Assembly: GCA_036873135.1 (NCBI GenBank)
Contig: JAPTYO010000022.1
Span: 7,965,785 to 8,029,784 of the forward strand
From: Clarkia xantiana subsp. parviflora
Lineage: Eukaryota > Streptophyta > Magnoliopsida > Myrtales > Onagraceae
Length of the DNA: 64,000 bases
Direction of reading: 5' to 3'
The notes beneath the pieces were generated by a model. That model was not told where the DNA came from, did no database searches, and was given only the letters and a program-made list of their open reading frames with translations. Positions 31,882-44,689 of this stretch are shown piece after piece (positions within the stretch are counted from its first letter, which is position 1; each line of letters begins with the position of its first letter). A program made the position numbers and the translations under genes.

Positions 31882-34574
31882 ATGTCTGGTGAGGTTTCCC
31901 TTCTCTGTTTTCGTGATTTGTTAATATTATCCTCTCCTCCTTTCTTGAATTTTTTTGTCTGTAACTGTTTTTAGACGAGGCTAGTTCTGAGGCTAGGACT
32001 CCTTTTACCTTTGAACTTGCTGTTAATGAGATTTCTGAGGCCTCGTATGAGGTTGCTCTCCGAGAGGGCTGCATTACCTTGGATTGGGAGGCCTCGTTTC
32101 CCCTACGAGTCTCAGCCAACCGTCAGGAGGAAGCATATCGTCACGCGTCCTCGAGAGGGAGAAGTGTTCGTCTCCGCCGGACAGATAAGTGCTGGGATTC
32201 GATTCCCCTTCTGTGGGAACCTGGTGGAGATGTGCAACTTCTACAAGACACACCCTTGTACCTTCTCTCCACACGCCATCCGCGTGTGGAATGCCTTCCA
32301 GCTTATGCGCCTACGCCAGCAGTGGACGTACAGTCTACTGCTCTTCCGCACATTCTACGGAATGAAGTGCAATAAGGCTGGTGTTTGCTCCTTCTCCCCC
32401 CGACTCCCCAAGTGGACAAAGGAGCAACTTTCACGTTTCTGCTGGGATAGCGAGACCTGGAAGTTCCACAAGGATCGGGTGCTGATTCGCGACTCGGGGT
32501 CTGATAATAGCGGATGGAAGAAGTATTACTTCTTCGTCCAAAACAGCTCTGTCCCATGGCCCCGATGGGAGGTCGTGGCGGACCCTGCCCCCAAGCTCGA
32601 GGTCTACAGCGAGGATGACCTCAACACACTCCAGCTGGTTCAGCTTTATCGTTGGGGGGACTCCTTCATACCCCTCGACGCCAACAAGATTATGGAGAAG
32701 GACTTGATTCATATCGGGGTCCGGCTCCTCGATTCTGTTTCCAAGGATTTAGTCATCTGGGTAATACTTCTAACCCCCTTGTCTTTTATTTTTGCAGCCA
32801 AGAAGGCATCTCTGCTGACTCATCTCATGTTGAAGCAGGGCGAGACTGATGCCGTCCCAGGTGGCTCCAAGAGAAAGCGGAAATCGCTGAAGAAGGGAGC
32901 TTCCTCTTCCGCCACTCCTTCTGCTGCCCCTCCGACCGAGGAGCAGATCGTGGCCAAGCGGGCCAGGAGGGAGGAGATTGACCAAGCCTTCGGGGTCACT
33001 AACGCCGAGGAAGGTAAGCGTGTCCGTCGTGCTATTAAAAGATATAAAAAGCTGGTTCCCGAGGAGTTTATCCCCGCTGATCGGGAATCGCGGGTTCGAG
33101 AAATCAAATACATCCTTCGAGGAGAAACACCCCGCGTTCTCAAGGCGGGATACTACAACTTCTTCGGAAAGAACCAACACCTCGAGCGTCAAATCATCTG
33201 GTGCCCTCGTGGTACCCTTCCTGACTTTATTCGTCCCGCCACCGCAGGTCCATCGGAGGCTGTCACTCCGAGGAAGGCTGCTACTCCAGCCCGGGCCACG
33301 ACTTCACAGGCGCCGGTGACGGAGGAGACCCCGACGGAAGCTCAGTTCCGTCAGGTGACTGATTTGGAGGCTTCTCCTTCCTCTGAGGAGCCCAATGAGG
33401 GTGGCCTGCTTCTCCGCCGTAAGCCAGGTCAGAGCACCCTGCGGCCCCCCGTGGAAGACGTGTCCCGGAGTCCTCCTCCTGAGCTCCGCACTCCGACTCC
33501 CGAGCCTCCGGGCGAGGTGGCTCCTCCGGCTGAAGATATCAGGGTCATCCCTCCTCTCCCGGTGGATGAAAATCTTTACAAGATTTTCACCCCCGATCAG
33601 GAGACGGTTCCTTGGAACCCAATTGAGTCTCTCCGAGGGGTCTCACTCCAACTGGGAGACCTTCAGCCTGAATTGGCCCTGCATCTGCTGGCAGGGTCAG
33701 TTCCTCCAGCCTTGAGGCGGCCGATCTCCTTTGCGCGGGAGGACATCGAGGAGGAGCTCCGCGATATGGCCATCCGTCGGAATTTTAATCCTTTTTCATT
33801 ATTCTTGTCTCCGATTACTGAATTTTAATCCTTTTTCCCTTGTCTTAGGACACCGCGAACCAGCAGCGCTGCTTCGGCCTTATCCTGGCTCTGAAGGGTG
33901 CTTTGGAGGAGGCACAAGCCAAGTCGGACCCCGACACGTTGGCCAAGCTCCAGGTGGACCTCGACGAGGCTGTGGCGGCCAGGAATAAGATGGCCAAGGA
34001 GAAAACTCTCCTTGACGAGATGGCTTCGGGCCTGCTCAAGCAGGTTCAGGATCACGAGGCTGTCATGCGTCGGGAGCGGAAGATGGTCCAGGCGGATCAG
34101 CATCGGAACGAGTCGGAGAAGAGGCAGCTCATCCACGAGAAGGGTTTTCTCGCGGAAGCTCTCGCGGAGGACAAGGCGGGGCTCGAGGCCAAACTGGCTG
34201 AGGCCAAGGCCCAGGGCCACGAGGAAGGTCACCTGCAGGGTTGCGAGGAGGGTCATCTGCAAGGCCGCGAGGAGTATCGAAATTCTGAAGATTTCAAGGT
34301 GGATGCTCTAGGGTTTTGCAAGTCCGAGGTGGAGAACGTCCTGTTCAATGCCGTCGAAGAACTCTACACAGCCTACGAGGATTCCATCGACTTCATGAAG
34401 TCCGAGACCCTTGCCCCTTTCGCGGAGAAGTACTTCAACCTCCCCGCGGAGAGTGAAGAGACTGATGCCGTGGACCCGACTTCGCGGACTGCGGAGCCTT
34501 CTGCCCAGGCCCCTCCGAATCTTGCTCCCTCCAACGCTGCTGAGGACCCGACTTCCAACAAGGACCAAGCTTAA
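31882..34574 (+). pseudogene. antisense gene of Gypsy-3
   Basis: Same plan as the Gypsy-2 gene: exon 1 ATGTCTG (31882-31888), exon 2 31975-32760, exon 3 32839-33780 and exon 4 33849-34574. The transposon-like domain is clear (SAGQISAGIRFPFCGNLVEM, HAIRVWNAFQLMRLRQQW, LLFRTFYGMKCNKAG). The ELALHLLAGS block, the coiled coil and the terminal DQA are also kept. Two defects are visible: a one-base frameshift near 32090 between DWEA and RFPYES, and loss of the intron 3 donor, where a 17-bp AATTTTAATCCTTTTTC word is present twice (33781 and 33820). Intron 2 is 78 bp, so its retention would keep the frame open. Probably not producing the full protein. Confidence 0.8.
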
Positions 34575-34689
34575 TGCTTTATCTTTTTAGTCCTTGTAAT
34601 TTTCCCTCCTTTATCTTTTTGTATCGGAACCTTCAGGCCTTTGAGCCTTTATATAAGAAATTTCTTTCATCTGTTTTGGTCCCGATAAT

Positions 34690-35265
34690 CGTTTGCACTT
34701 ATTTAAAGCGACTTCATACATCCTTCCGATGCTTTACTTGAGACTTTACCACTTAAGGTTTCTTGTCTACTCGGGACTTCACCACTTAAGGTTTCTCATC
34801 CTTGCCTTTCAAGACAATTTCGTACATCACTTAAGATGATTTACTTTGCACCCCTTAAGGCTTTTACCGCGCCAAACCAGGCGACTTTAATCGTACCCCT
34901 AAAGGGCTTTTATCGCGTCCTTCTAGACGACTTAATCGTACCCTTTAAGGCTTTTGGCCGCATCATGTAGACGACTTACGCGGACCCGTTAGGGCTTTTT
35001 CGTACCCTTTAAGGCTTTTGGCTGCATCATATAGACGACTTACGCGGACCCGTTAGGGCTTTTTCGTACCTAGGCTTTTGGTTGCATCATAAAGACGACT
35101 TACTCATACCCCGTAGGGCTTTTGTCCGTACCTCGAAAGGCTTTTATCGTACCTCGAAAGGCTTTTGTCGCGCCTTAAAGGCGACTTACTCGTACCTCGT
35201 AAGGCTTTTATCGTACCTCGAAAGGCTTTTGTCGCGTCTTCAGAACGTCTTACTAACATTTAGAA
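34690..35265. repeat. diverged ~21-bp tandem array of Gypsy-3
   Basis: Loose units such as cgtacctcgaaaggcttttat and gacgacttacgcggacccgttagggctttt recur from 34690 to 35265. They occupy the same place as the 26-bp array of Gypsy-2, and the phrase 'cttaaggcgactt/cttaagg' is distantly shared. Confidence 0.75.
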
Positions 35266-35368
35266 TAAATCTAAAAGCAATAGGATCGAAGGCAACTTTT
35301 ATTTATTAATAACTCAAAGCTGGCTTACATCGGATCTTTATCGATAGACAATTCGCGGCGACTTAATA

Positions 35369-38300
35369 TCAAACATGATTCTTCTTCAAGTGTGCGCCAC
35401 TGAAGGAATGTTTCAAGGTCTTGCCATCAAGGTCCTCTAACTTATACGCGTTCGGGGCTGGCATCCCTACGATCTTGTAAGGTCCCTCCCATTTCGGTGA
35501 TAGCTTGTTGATCCGATCTTGATGAACGAACTCGTTCCTCCGCCAGACAAGTTCTCCAACGAAGAATTGTCGGGACTTGACACGCCGATTATAATATCGG
35601 GCTGTTGCCAGGCGCATCTGAGCCTGAACTTCGTCAGCCTTCCACCTTTTCTCCTCGAGCAAGTCTAAGTCTAGACGTCTCAATTCCTCGTTCGTCAGAG
35701 GTTCATAACGCCTCCTGCGATGGGATGCCACCGCTATCTCTACGGGGGCACTGTCTCCGTGCCATAAACAAGGCCAAACGGAGTCTCCCCTGTCGACTGC
35801 TTGGGTGTTGTTCTAACAGCCCACAGTACGTTTTCGAGCTCATCTAGCCAATGACCTTGCAAGGCGTAGACTCTCTTCTTCAAGCCATCCATCACGATCT
35901 TGTTGGCTGATTCGACTTGGCCATTAGTCTGAGCATGGCGGACGGAAGCTGTCTGATGCTCAATGTTCAATTCCTCCAGGTACTCCTTCAGCTGAGCCCC
36001 ATTGAACGGAGGGCCATTATCGCTGATCAACACTCGAGGAACCCCGTACCGGGATATGATCTGAGTTTGGAGGAACTTGAGGATCTGCAGCCCCGTTGTC
36101 TTGGCCAACGCCTTAGCCTTTATCCACTTTGAGAAGTAATCGATGGCCACGAGTAAATACTTGCACTGACCTTTCGCTTGCGGAAGAGGTCCCACCAAGT
36201 CAATACCCCACTGCGCGAAGGGCCAAGCACTCGTGATGGACATCAAGTCCGCGGCAGGAGCCACGATATTCGAAGCGTACCTCTGGCATGCATCACAGGA
36301 TTGGACCATCGCTGTCGCTTCCTTGTTCATCGAAGGCCAATAATAGCCTAGATTCAACGCCTTCCTCACAATGGATCGGGCCCCTTCATGACAGGCCGCG
36401 ACTCCCTCGTGCAGCTCTCTCAGGACCCGATTCCTATCAGGCTCCGCCACACATTTCAGAAAAGGCTTCACATGCCCCCTCTTATATAACTGGTTGTCTA
36501 CCATCACGTAGTCATTCGCGATTCGACGCAACCTGACAGCTGCCACTTCATCATCGGGGAGTGCCCCCGTAGTCAGGTATGTGACCATCGGGGTCATCCA
36601 GGTGGGTTTCCCTTCTTCCTCCGATCCTGCTTCAATAGCGCAAACCTCCGTCGGATCGATGGTTGAGATAATCACTCTCTCCAGAAAGTGCACTTTCCGA
36701 TTCTCCTCGGGGGCCACTGCTAGAGCAAACTTGCTCAAGGCATCTGCATCCACATTTTCTTCCCTTGGGATTGCCTCGATGTCGAAGCTTTTGAAGCTTC
36801 CCTTCAAAGTCTGCACCTCGTGCAAATACTTCCTCATTGTCGGGCTCTTGGCTTCATAATTCCCCTGGACTTGATTCACGATCAAACTAGCATCACACTT
36901 CACTTTTAAATAATCGACCCCCGTACCCTTGGCAATCTTAAGGCCCGTGATGAGAGCCTCATACTCTGCTTCATTGTTGGTGGCCTTAAACGTCAAGGCC
37001 AAGGCATATCGCAAGGGTTCGCCTCCACCGGGCGGTATCAAGACAAATCCTGCCCCCGATCCTTCTACACTAGATGAACCATCAGTGTACATCTCCCAAG
37101 TGTTCTCCTCATTTGGCTGTTCTGGCTGTTCTGCTATCGGGACCTCCATGGTTGCCCCCTCTACAGGACCCGCTTCTTCTAGATCGGGTGCTGTAGACTA
37201 AGCTATAAAATCCGCCAATGCCTGGCCCTTAATAGCAGTTCTCGAAGCAAAATGGATACGGAACTCCGTAAGCTCGATGGCCCATTTCACCAATCTCCCC
37301 GACGCCTCCGGTCGGTTCAAAAAGTGCTTCAAGGGCTGATTGGTTAACACCGTAACCTCGTGGGCATGGAAGTAAGGCCGTAGCTTTCGAGCAACAACAA
37401 TCAACGCAAAGAGATACTTCTCAATAGCGGGATAATTCATTTCTGATTTGGAAAATGCCTTGCTTACATAATAGACAGGCACTTGGTTGCCCTTTACAAT
37501 CTTAATCAAAACAGAACTAACAGCAACATCAGAAACAGCCAAATAGAGATAAAGCGGCTCGCCTGGAACCGGTTTTGCCAACGGCGGGAGGGTACGGAGG
37601 TGCTGCTTGAGTGCTTGGAATGCCTCCTCGCACTTGTCGGACCATTCAAACTTCTTGTGGGCCCTTAGCACATCGAAAAATGGCATGGCTCTGTCACTCG
37701 CCTTGGATAGGAATCGATTCATCGCGGCCAACCGGCCATTCAATACTTGAACCTCCCGATGAGTCTTCGGGGACTGCATCTCCTCGATCGCTCGCAGCTT
37801 CTCAGGATTCACCTCGGTTCCTCTCTGGCTCACCATGAACCCTAGGAACTTCCCCGAGTTTACCCCGAAAGCACATTTGTCTGGGTTCAACCGAACCTGA
37901 TGAAACCTCATCCGCTCAAACGCCGCCGCCAAGTTTTGGACGTGGTCTCCTGCCTGTCGGGAATTCACCAGCATGTCGTCCACATACGCCTCCATGGTCT
38001 TTCCCAGCATGTCTCCGAACAACTTGTTCACCATCCTCTGGTAGGTTGCTCCAGCATTGATCAGTCCGAAGGGCATTACGTCGTAGTGATAGACGTCACT
38101 ATCGGCATAGAAGGCCGTATGGGGGGCATCCTCCTTCGCCATCTTGATCTGGTTGTAACCAGAATATGCATCCATGAAGCTCAGCAGCTCGTGTCACGAT
38201 GTGGCATCCACCAACTGGTCGATCCTCGGGAGCGGATAGCAATCCTTCGGGCAGGCCTTGTTCAAGTCGCGGAAATCGACACACATTCGCCACTTCCCAT

Positions 38301-41038
38301 TACTCTTTCTCACCAGGACTGGGTTAGTGACCCAAGTCTGGAATCGGAGCTCCTTAATGAATCCAGCGTCGAGCAGTCTGCCCACCTCCTGCTGGATCGC
38401 GATCCTCTTATCCGCGCCCATCGGACGCCTCCTCTGCGCGATAGGCTTGGTCGCGGGGTCAATCTTCAGCTCGTGCACTATCACGTCGGGGCTGATTCCT
38501 GGCATATCACTCGGGGACCAGGCAAACAGCTCCTTGAACTCCTTCAGGAGCTCGATCAACTCTCGGGCTCTTTCCTCCGACAAAGCAGACCCGATCTTCA
38601 CCTTCCTTCGAGGTCCATCAATCTCAACCTCCTTCAGATCTTCCATGGGGGCGGGACGCCCAAACTCCTCTCGAGGATCGGCATCGGTCTGCAGGACAGC
38701 CATGGCTTCCCTTCTTCTCCGTCGAGTGGCATTAACATAGCACTTTCGTGACGCCACCTGGTCGCCCTTAACCTCTCCGACACCATGGTCCGTCGGGAAC
38801 TTCATCTTCTGGTGGACGGTTGAAGCAACTGCCATGAGAGAGTTGATGGTGGTCCTCCCGATAATAGCGTTGTATGTTCCTACGGATTCTACCACAACGA
38901 AGTCCACGTTCCGCCGTTCCATCTTCCAGCCACTACCGAACTCCACCGGTAAGGTAATCATCCCCAACGAATAGGAAGTCGATCCGGAGAAGCCCACCAT
39001 TGGGAAGCTCACCTGCGTCAGGTCCTTCTTCGTGTTACCCATGGCCTCCAGGGCATCCATGAAAAGAATATCGAAGGAGCTCCCTCCGTCTATCAGGATC
39101 CGCTTCATCTCGAATCCGTCCACGTCCAGGGTTACAACCAAGGCGTCATCGTGGGGGCTCTCCACGCCTATCAAATCCTCCGATGAGAAAGAAATCACCA
39201 TTTCCTCCTTTAGAGTCCACGACCGGGACCTCTTGCCTAGCACCACAGCAGCGGAGATGCGAGAAGCATAATTCTCCTGAGAAGCGGTAGTGTCACCTCC
39301 CGCTGCCATTCCTCCGTGAATGACGTTAATGGTCCCCCGTCTCTCCTTACGGGCACCGGAACCAGAGGGCTCCGACTCAACCTTCTTCTTCTTCGGGGAT
39401 CGATCACGGGACTTGGAACGGGACTCCGACCGACTTTTGGAACGGGATCGGCACCTTCCCCTTCCGACGAACTCCTTAAGCTTCCCCTTCTGGATCAGCT
39501 TCTCTATCTCCTTCTTCAGCTCCCGACAGTTATTCGTGTCGTGACCATTGGCTCGATGGTACCGACAATAACGATCCGAGCGGCCTCCCAAGAACTCTCA
39601 TTCCTTCCTCGGGGGGTATCGGGCGAGACCTTGCCGGTCCATCACAGCTAGCACGGAGGTCATCGAGCTGTTGATGGTAACACTACGACCTTCGCGGTTA
39701 TCCTTCTTCGGAGGACGCCTATCCTCCCTTCTCTCGGGGCGACCACGGTTCCTACTTCCCTCCGATTTGTCGCTCCCTTTACGATCATCCGATAGCTTGG
39801 ATGATGTCTTTCCTCTTCCTGACTTCGGAGGATCAAGCTCTCCGGCAGCAATCTTCGACTCCTGGACGTCGATTTGTTGTTTCACCCTCGCTTGCAGGGC
39901 CTCCATACTCCACACAGCCTTCGCGGCTACACTGTGCATCAGGTCGGAACCATACGGAGCAGTAAGGTTCCGAAGGAAAGTGCGGATGGTCTCACCCTCC
40001 GATATCTCTTCATCGATCTCCGCAGCACTCGCAGTGAACCGTTGGTAGTAATATGCCAACGATTCGTCGGATCTCTGCACCACCTGGGTCAGGGACCTTA
40101 TACTCTTCAGGAGACGCCTCCGACCTTGATATTGCTTGATGAAGCGATCGTGCATATCAGCCCAGCACATAATGCTTCCCGGCGGTAGGCTGAAAAACCA
40201 AGTCATGGCCCTTTCTCCCAGAGTGATCGGGAACAACGAACACACGAGGTCATCATTCGAACACGAGGTCATCATTCGAGGTCCTACCCATACAGGCCTG
40301 GACATGCCTCTGAACATGGCGGACTGGGTCTCCTTCACCATCGTACTCCTTGATGGTCGGAATGCCTAGCCCTGGCGGGGCGACAGTATCCAGCAGCCGT
40401 GGAACGAAAGGATGACTGGATCGATCCCTTAGCTCCGATGTCATTTGCTTTTGGTCACCCATGCAGATGCTGACAATTTTCACCACCTGATCGGGGGTGA
40501 TGGGACCATTCAGGGGAATGGTCCTGTGCTGCACTGGTCCGAGACCATCAACCACGAACTTCTCCGAGTACGCGGGCTCCTTACCCTTATTCCTGGGCTG
40601 AATCTCTTGAACCTCCTTTTCTTCTGGAACCACCCTCGGAGGGGGTGGAGGCAGCTCTTCTCGCGGAGGCAACTCCTCTGCCCTCCTGGCAGCCTCTCTC
40701 TTGTCTAACAGAGCCTCCATGGCCGCCAAGAACATAGGCATAGCATCTGCTACTGTCTTGGCCAACTCCGAGTTTGAGGAAGAGCCTACTTCCCTTCGCG
40801 GGACTTCCTCTCTGTGCTCCACCGGGTTTGGGGGAGCATCCACCTCCCTTCGCGGGATATCTTGCCTGTTCAGCGTCGTGTCTCGGACTGAGACCTCATC
40901 ATCACCATGCCCCCCTGTCTGAGAAACAGCAGGGTACTCACCTTGTTCAGCAACATGCTCCAGCAACGGGGAATTCACAGTTCCAACGGGGCGAGAACTG
41001 CCGGCCTGAACTTGTTTTTTCTTGCCACCACCGGCCAT
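35369..41038 (-). pseudogene. Gag-Pol of Gypsy-3, broken
   Basis: Homologous to the Gypsy-2 polyprotein from MAGGGKKKQVQ (ATG at 41036-41038) to the stop at 35369. Recognisable are the Gag core, the zinc knuckle CRYHRANGHDTNNC, protease DGGSS, RT with YVDDML, both RNase H domains (YTDGSSS, NNEAEYEAL) and integrase (GIDLVGP, SDNGPPF, QVESANK). Lesions: a 19-bp tandem duplication near 40240-40277 shifting the frame in gag; nonsense codons near 39595, near 38191 and at 37198-37200; and a one-base deletion near 35737 in the integrase C-terminal part. Catalytic residues survive, so decay is recent on the family's time scale. Confidence 0.95.
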
Positions 41039-41071
41039 TGATCTGGTAGAAACTATTTTGGCTTTTTGTTA

Positions 41072-41091
41072 GTTCCCACAGACGGCGCCAA
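41072..41091 (-). promoter_or_regulatory. primer-binding site of Gypsy-3
   Basis: The minus strand reads TTGGCGCCGTCTGTGGGAAC directly inside the 5' LTR. Confidence 0.85.
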
Positions 41092-41828
41092 TGTTGTATC
41101 ACGGGCGAAGCTCCGTTACGTTCTTGACGGAAAGCTCGAACTCCTGGGCTCCGAGTAATCCTGCAAAAGGGGATGGCCTGGGTGGTGACCCAGAATCCCT
41201 CTCTGATGCTTAAATGAGTATGTGATCAATGGGGTGGTAAGAAATAGTCTAAGTTCGTATTAGAGAATGTCTTTTCTGAGGTAACTTCCTCCTTTATATA
41301 GGAGGGGAAGTCACTCAGTTACCTGTGATTGTGGCTGGCAGTTTTACCCATGATTCCGTATATCTCGTTCGGGATTCCGTATATCTCGCCCCACGCTCCG
41401 CGTATCTTGCCCACTCCGCGTATCTAGGGCACGCCCTGCGTATCTCGGGGGAGTTTATCTATATCTTTAACCGTCTTCCCACTACTCTATCTAGTAGGCG
41501 GGTTTCCCGGTCTTATCCTCTGATCCCAAGTCTCGACTTCCGTCGGGGACTCCAGAGTTATCTCATTCTAGGTCACCACCCAGGACCCTTTGTCTCACGA
41601 GACAGGTCCAGCCTCTGCGGGGCTTTATTATCGGGGCCTTTACTAAGGCGTATCGGGGCCTGCTCAGAGGCTTCTCGTCGGGAGCATCCAGCTCATATAT
41701 CGGGACCGTTGAAGTCGGGACCCTTCGTACTGGGCCTCTGAGCCTTCCAGGCTTTTCACGAGGCCAACTAGACCTACTCGCCGTCCATTGGCTGATAACG
41801 GGGCTAACGATCACATCGGAACCCATCA
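41092..41828 (-). repeat. 5' LTR of Gypsy-3
   Basis: 737 bp. It starts TGTTGTATC (TGTTGGATC in the other copy) and ends CCATCA. Minus-strand TATATAAA at 41293-41300. Confidence 0.93.
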
Positions 41829-42960
41829 AATGGGTCCGCTATTATCAGTCGACAAGTATTCCATAGTGATTGTATTGTCTTCTACCATAGATTTAGCATA
41901 GAAATATTTAACATCAATGTGTTTGGTCCTACTATGGTACTTCGGATTCTTAACTACCGCAATAGCTGTCAGAGAAGACCTTCACATGTTTATTCTCAAC
42001 ATCACCACAAAGCAGTGCAGTTAGAAGCCTTTTGAGCCATACCGCTTCTTGTGCATTCTTAGAGAGAGCTACTAATTTTGATTCCATCGTGGACAGCGAG
42101 ACACAGGTTTGATTCTTGCTCGTCGATGAAATGGCGGCATTAGCAAAGAGAAACACTCTCCCTGTGGTGGACTTGTGATCATCCGGATCGCCACCATGGT
42201 CGGTGTCACTGTAACTGGTCAATTCTAACCTCTTGCCCTCATAACACAGCGCATAGTCGGCAGTACCTTTCAGATAACGAATTATTCGTTCTAAAGCCTT
42301 TAAATGTTGATAGCCAGGATCTGATTGGAAACATGCTACTAGGCCCACGGCGTAACAGATATCTGGACGAGTGTATTGCATGGCGTACATCGAACTACCG
42401 ACCATGCTCCAATATTCCGCACCCTTCATCTGTTCACGCTCTGCTAGGTTCTTGGGGCCGTCACGTTTTGACAGTGCGCACACAAACACCACCGGCGTAT
42501 CCACGGGTTTGGCATCCTGTAATCTGAATATTTTCAACAGTTTGTTGATATAAGTTTCTTGAGACAGACACAATTTCCGGGTAGCCCGATCTCTAGCAAT
42601 TTTAATGCCTAAGATATATGTGGCCTCTCCCATGTCCTTCATGTCAAATACAGATGCCAACAAGGATTTTGACTTGTTCATAAAACTCACATCGTTTGCG
42701 GCAATGAGTATGTCATCCACATATAAGGTTAAGATGGCATACTTAGACCCGGAGGTCTTATAATACATGCACGGATCCTCGCGAAGATTCACAAATCCTT
42801 TTCCTATGATTTCCTCATGGAATCTGCGGTACCATTGCCAAGACGACTGTTTAATACTATAAATGGACCTTTGGAGTTTATAAACTTTACGTTTGTTACC
42901 ATAAGTAATGAAACCCTCTGGTTGCTCCATGTAGATCTCTTCCTCCAAGTTTCAGAGGAG
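41829..42960 (-). pseudogene. Copia-C RT and RNase H
   Basis: A 332-codon open frame (41950-42948) starts EEIYMEQPEGFITYG. It carries SIKQSSWQWYRRFHEEIIG, LTLYVDDILIAANDV with an intact YVDD, VFDMKDMGEATYILGIKIARD, VGSSMYAMQYTRPDICYAVG and DTDHGGDPDDHKSTTG. It frameshifts at ~41960 within RNase H. This is the best preserved copia pol in the window. The upstream RT start and the RNase H end beyond Gypsy-3 are in other frames, so it is not functional. Confidence 0.92.
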
Positions 42961-43870
42961 TAATGCGGTCTTAATACTCATTTGGTGAGGTTCGAAACCG
43001 AGACCTGCGACCAGGACCATAAATGACCCTTACCGTGGTTTTACGCAAAGTTGGTGAGTATGTTTCGTCAAAATCCACTCAGTGAAGTTGGGTACAGCCT
43101 TTCGCAATAAGTCGAGCTTTGTATCGCTCGACCTTTTCCATCAGTGGTGAGCCTTCTTTCAGGACTCACCGTATCCTTATGCCCCTGTGGTTAGTAGGTA
43201 TATCAACTATAGACTATAATGGCTTTCATTTAAGGCAATCTCTCTCATTTATTATTTTCCTCCATTTCTCCAGTTGATGTCTTTCCAACGCAGGCTAACA
43301 GTTGTTAGAGTGAGGTCATCACTCTTCTGGATGGGATACTTCTTTGGAGAATTTCGATGCCTTTGACTTTCGTCTAGGCTTGTTTTATCCCGTCTTTGAG
43401 TCTTAACGTCTCTCCCACTCGGAATAATGCCTCTTATCGGAGCATCACTTCTATTGGGTACAGGAGCAGTGCTTGAACCATAACCAACAACTTTCCTTGG
43501 ACGACTTCTCGGTCTCGGAGTTTTACTTCCAAGATGAATTCCTTGATCACTAGGATCTGGAACCATGTTTGTCGGATCACTCCCACTGGGAACAATGGGT
43601 AGTTAAGGTAGTTATGGCAATCCTGGTTCAACATTACGATAATTAACTTGATTCGTCCAAAAAGCAACAGTGATTACTTGTGGTAGGTGTTTATTCCCCC
43701 CACTGGATTTATTATGAAAATGTTCCCATTATCATTTACCATGTCATTCTCTTGAGTTGTCGATTCAAATCTCTCTCCTACTCGAATTAAGTGGGACCTG
43801 CTATCTGTAATGTTTTGCTCCTGATTCTGTCAAGACTCATTATTTGGAAACTGTCAATGCATCGGAAAAT
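42961..43870 (-). pseudogene. Copia-C linker and RT start
   Basis: Contains SKTPRPRSRPRKVVGYGSS and SGRDVKTQRRDK, matching Copia-A 5700-5860 on the opposite strand. Frames are interrupted. It ends at the 'cttgaggacgaattt' block where Copia-A also begins. Confidence 0.75.
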
Positions 43871-44689
43871 TCGTCCTCAAGTATGTAATGTTACATGTTC
43901 AACCACGGCACCATGTCTTTAAGCTATAAACATATAATTTCAAAGAGTAGTGAACATACTCTTGTCCCAAGTACGTGTTTAATGCACAAACTAATGTCGC
44001 ACGGTGATATGATTTATCTCATTATCGTTCTTCAACCCCCCTTTTTTTATGGTGGCGTGTCATACCGATTTCAGTGGAACACAATTTTACATGAATGTGA
44101 ATCACTCCTCATCATCCCTTAGGGAACAGCTGATTAAGTGACTCTAACATTATGTTTATAAACTATGCTTCCAGAAGTGTGTGAATTGATTTGAATGCCT
44201 AACCAGACTTGTCGTTCAAGGCGTAATGAAGGAAAATCGTTTAACCGACTTCATCCTTCTTCGTTTGCAAACTTATCTCAGAGATTTTATCCCATCTCCG
44301 AACTAAGCATTTTAGGTTTTCAACTTATGCATCAGTCGATACTTTTACAAGGTCGTAGTAGCTTTCGAAGCCTACTTCTTACCGATGTAAACTTTATCAA
44401 TAAGTTATTTCCGAAGGAATGCAAAAGAAAATTCAGCACATCATCATTTAAACACTTCATTATTAAACTCATAAAAGTGTTTAAATCAACACTTATTAAG
44501 AGGATCGAATAGCTTGTGGATACTATGATCGAGCGTTTGTTACGTGCTCAAAAAACAAATGTTTCCTTAGGTCTGTGCTTGTTCTCCTTCTCGTTTCTGT
44601 AATCCATAAAAACAAATTGAATTACACTCGAGTATGAGGAGTCCTAGAAGAACTTATGAGGTTATTATTATTCTTCAGCACGTACCTTG
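43871..44689. other. Copia-C segment in place of PR and INT
   Basis: About 0.8 kb lies between gag and the linker. I see no protease or integrase motif on the minus strand. A loose match to 24531-24930 of Copia-B suggests the loss predates both copies. Confidence 0.5.

Larger units (their letters stand above)
30534..41828 (-). mobile_element. Gypsy-3: full-length but decayed Tat-type element, 11.3 kb
   Basis: LTRs 30534-31268 (735 bp) and 41092-41828 (737 bp), with 5-bp duplication AATGG at 30529-30533 and 41829-41833. It has the same plan as Gypsy-2: minus-strand gag-pol, plus-strand antisense gene next to the 3' LTR, and a tandem array between them. About 15 substitutions and a small indel separate the LTRs by eye, several times more than in Gypsy-2. 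Gag-pol has at least five disabling lesions, so this copy is dead but still recognisable end to end. Confidence 0.95.
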
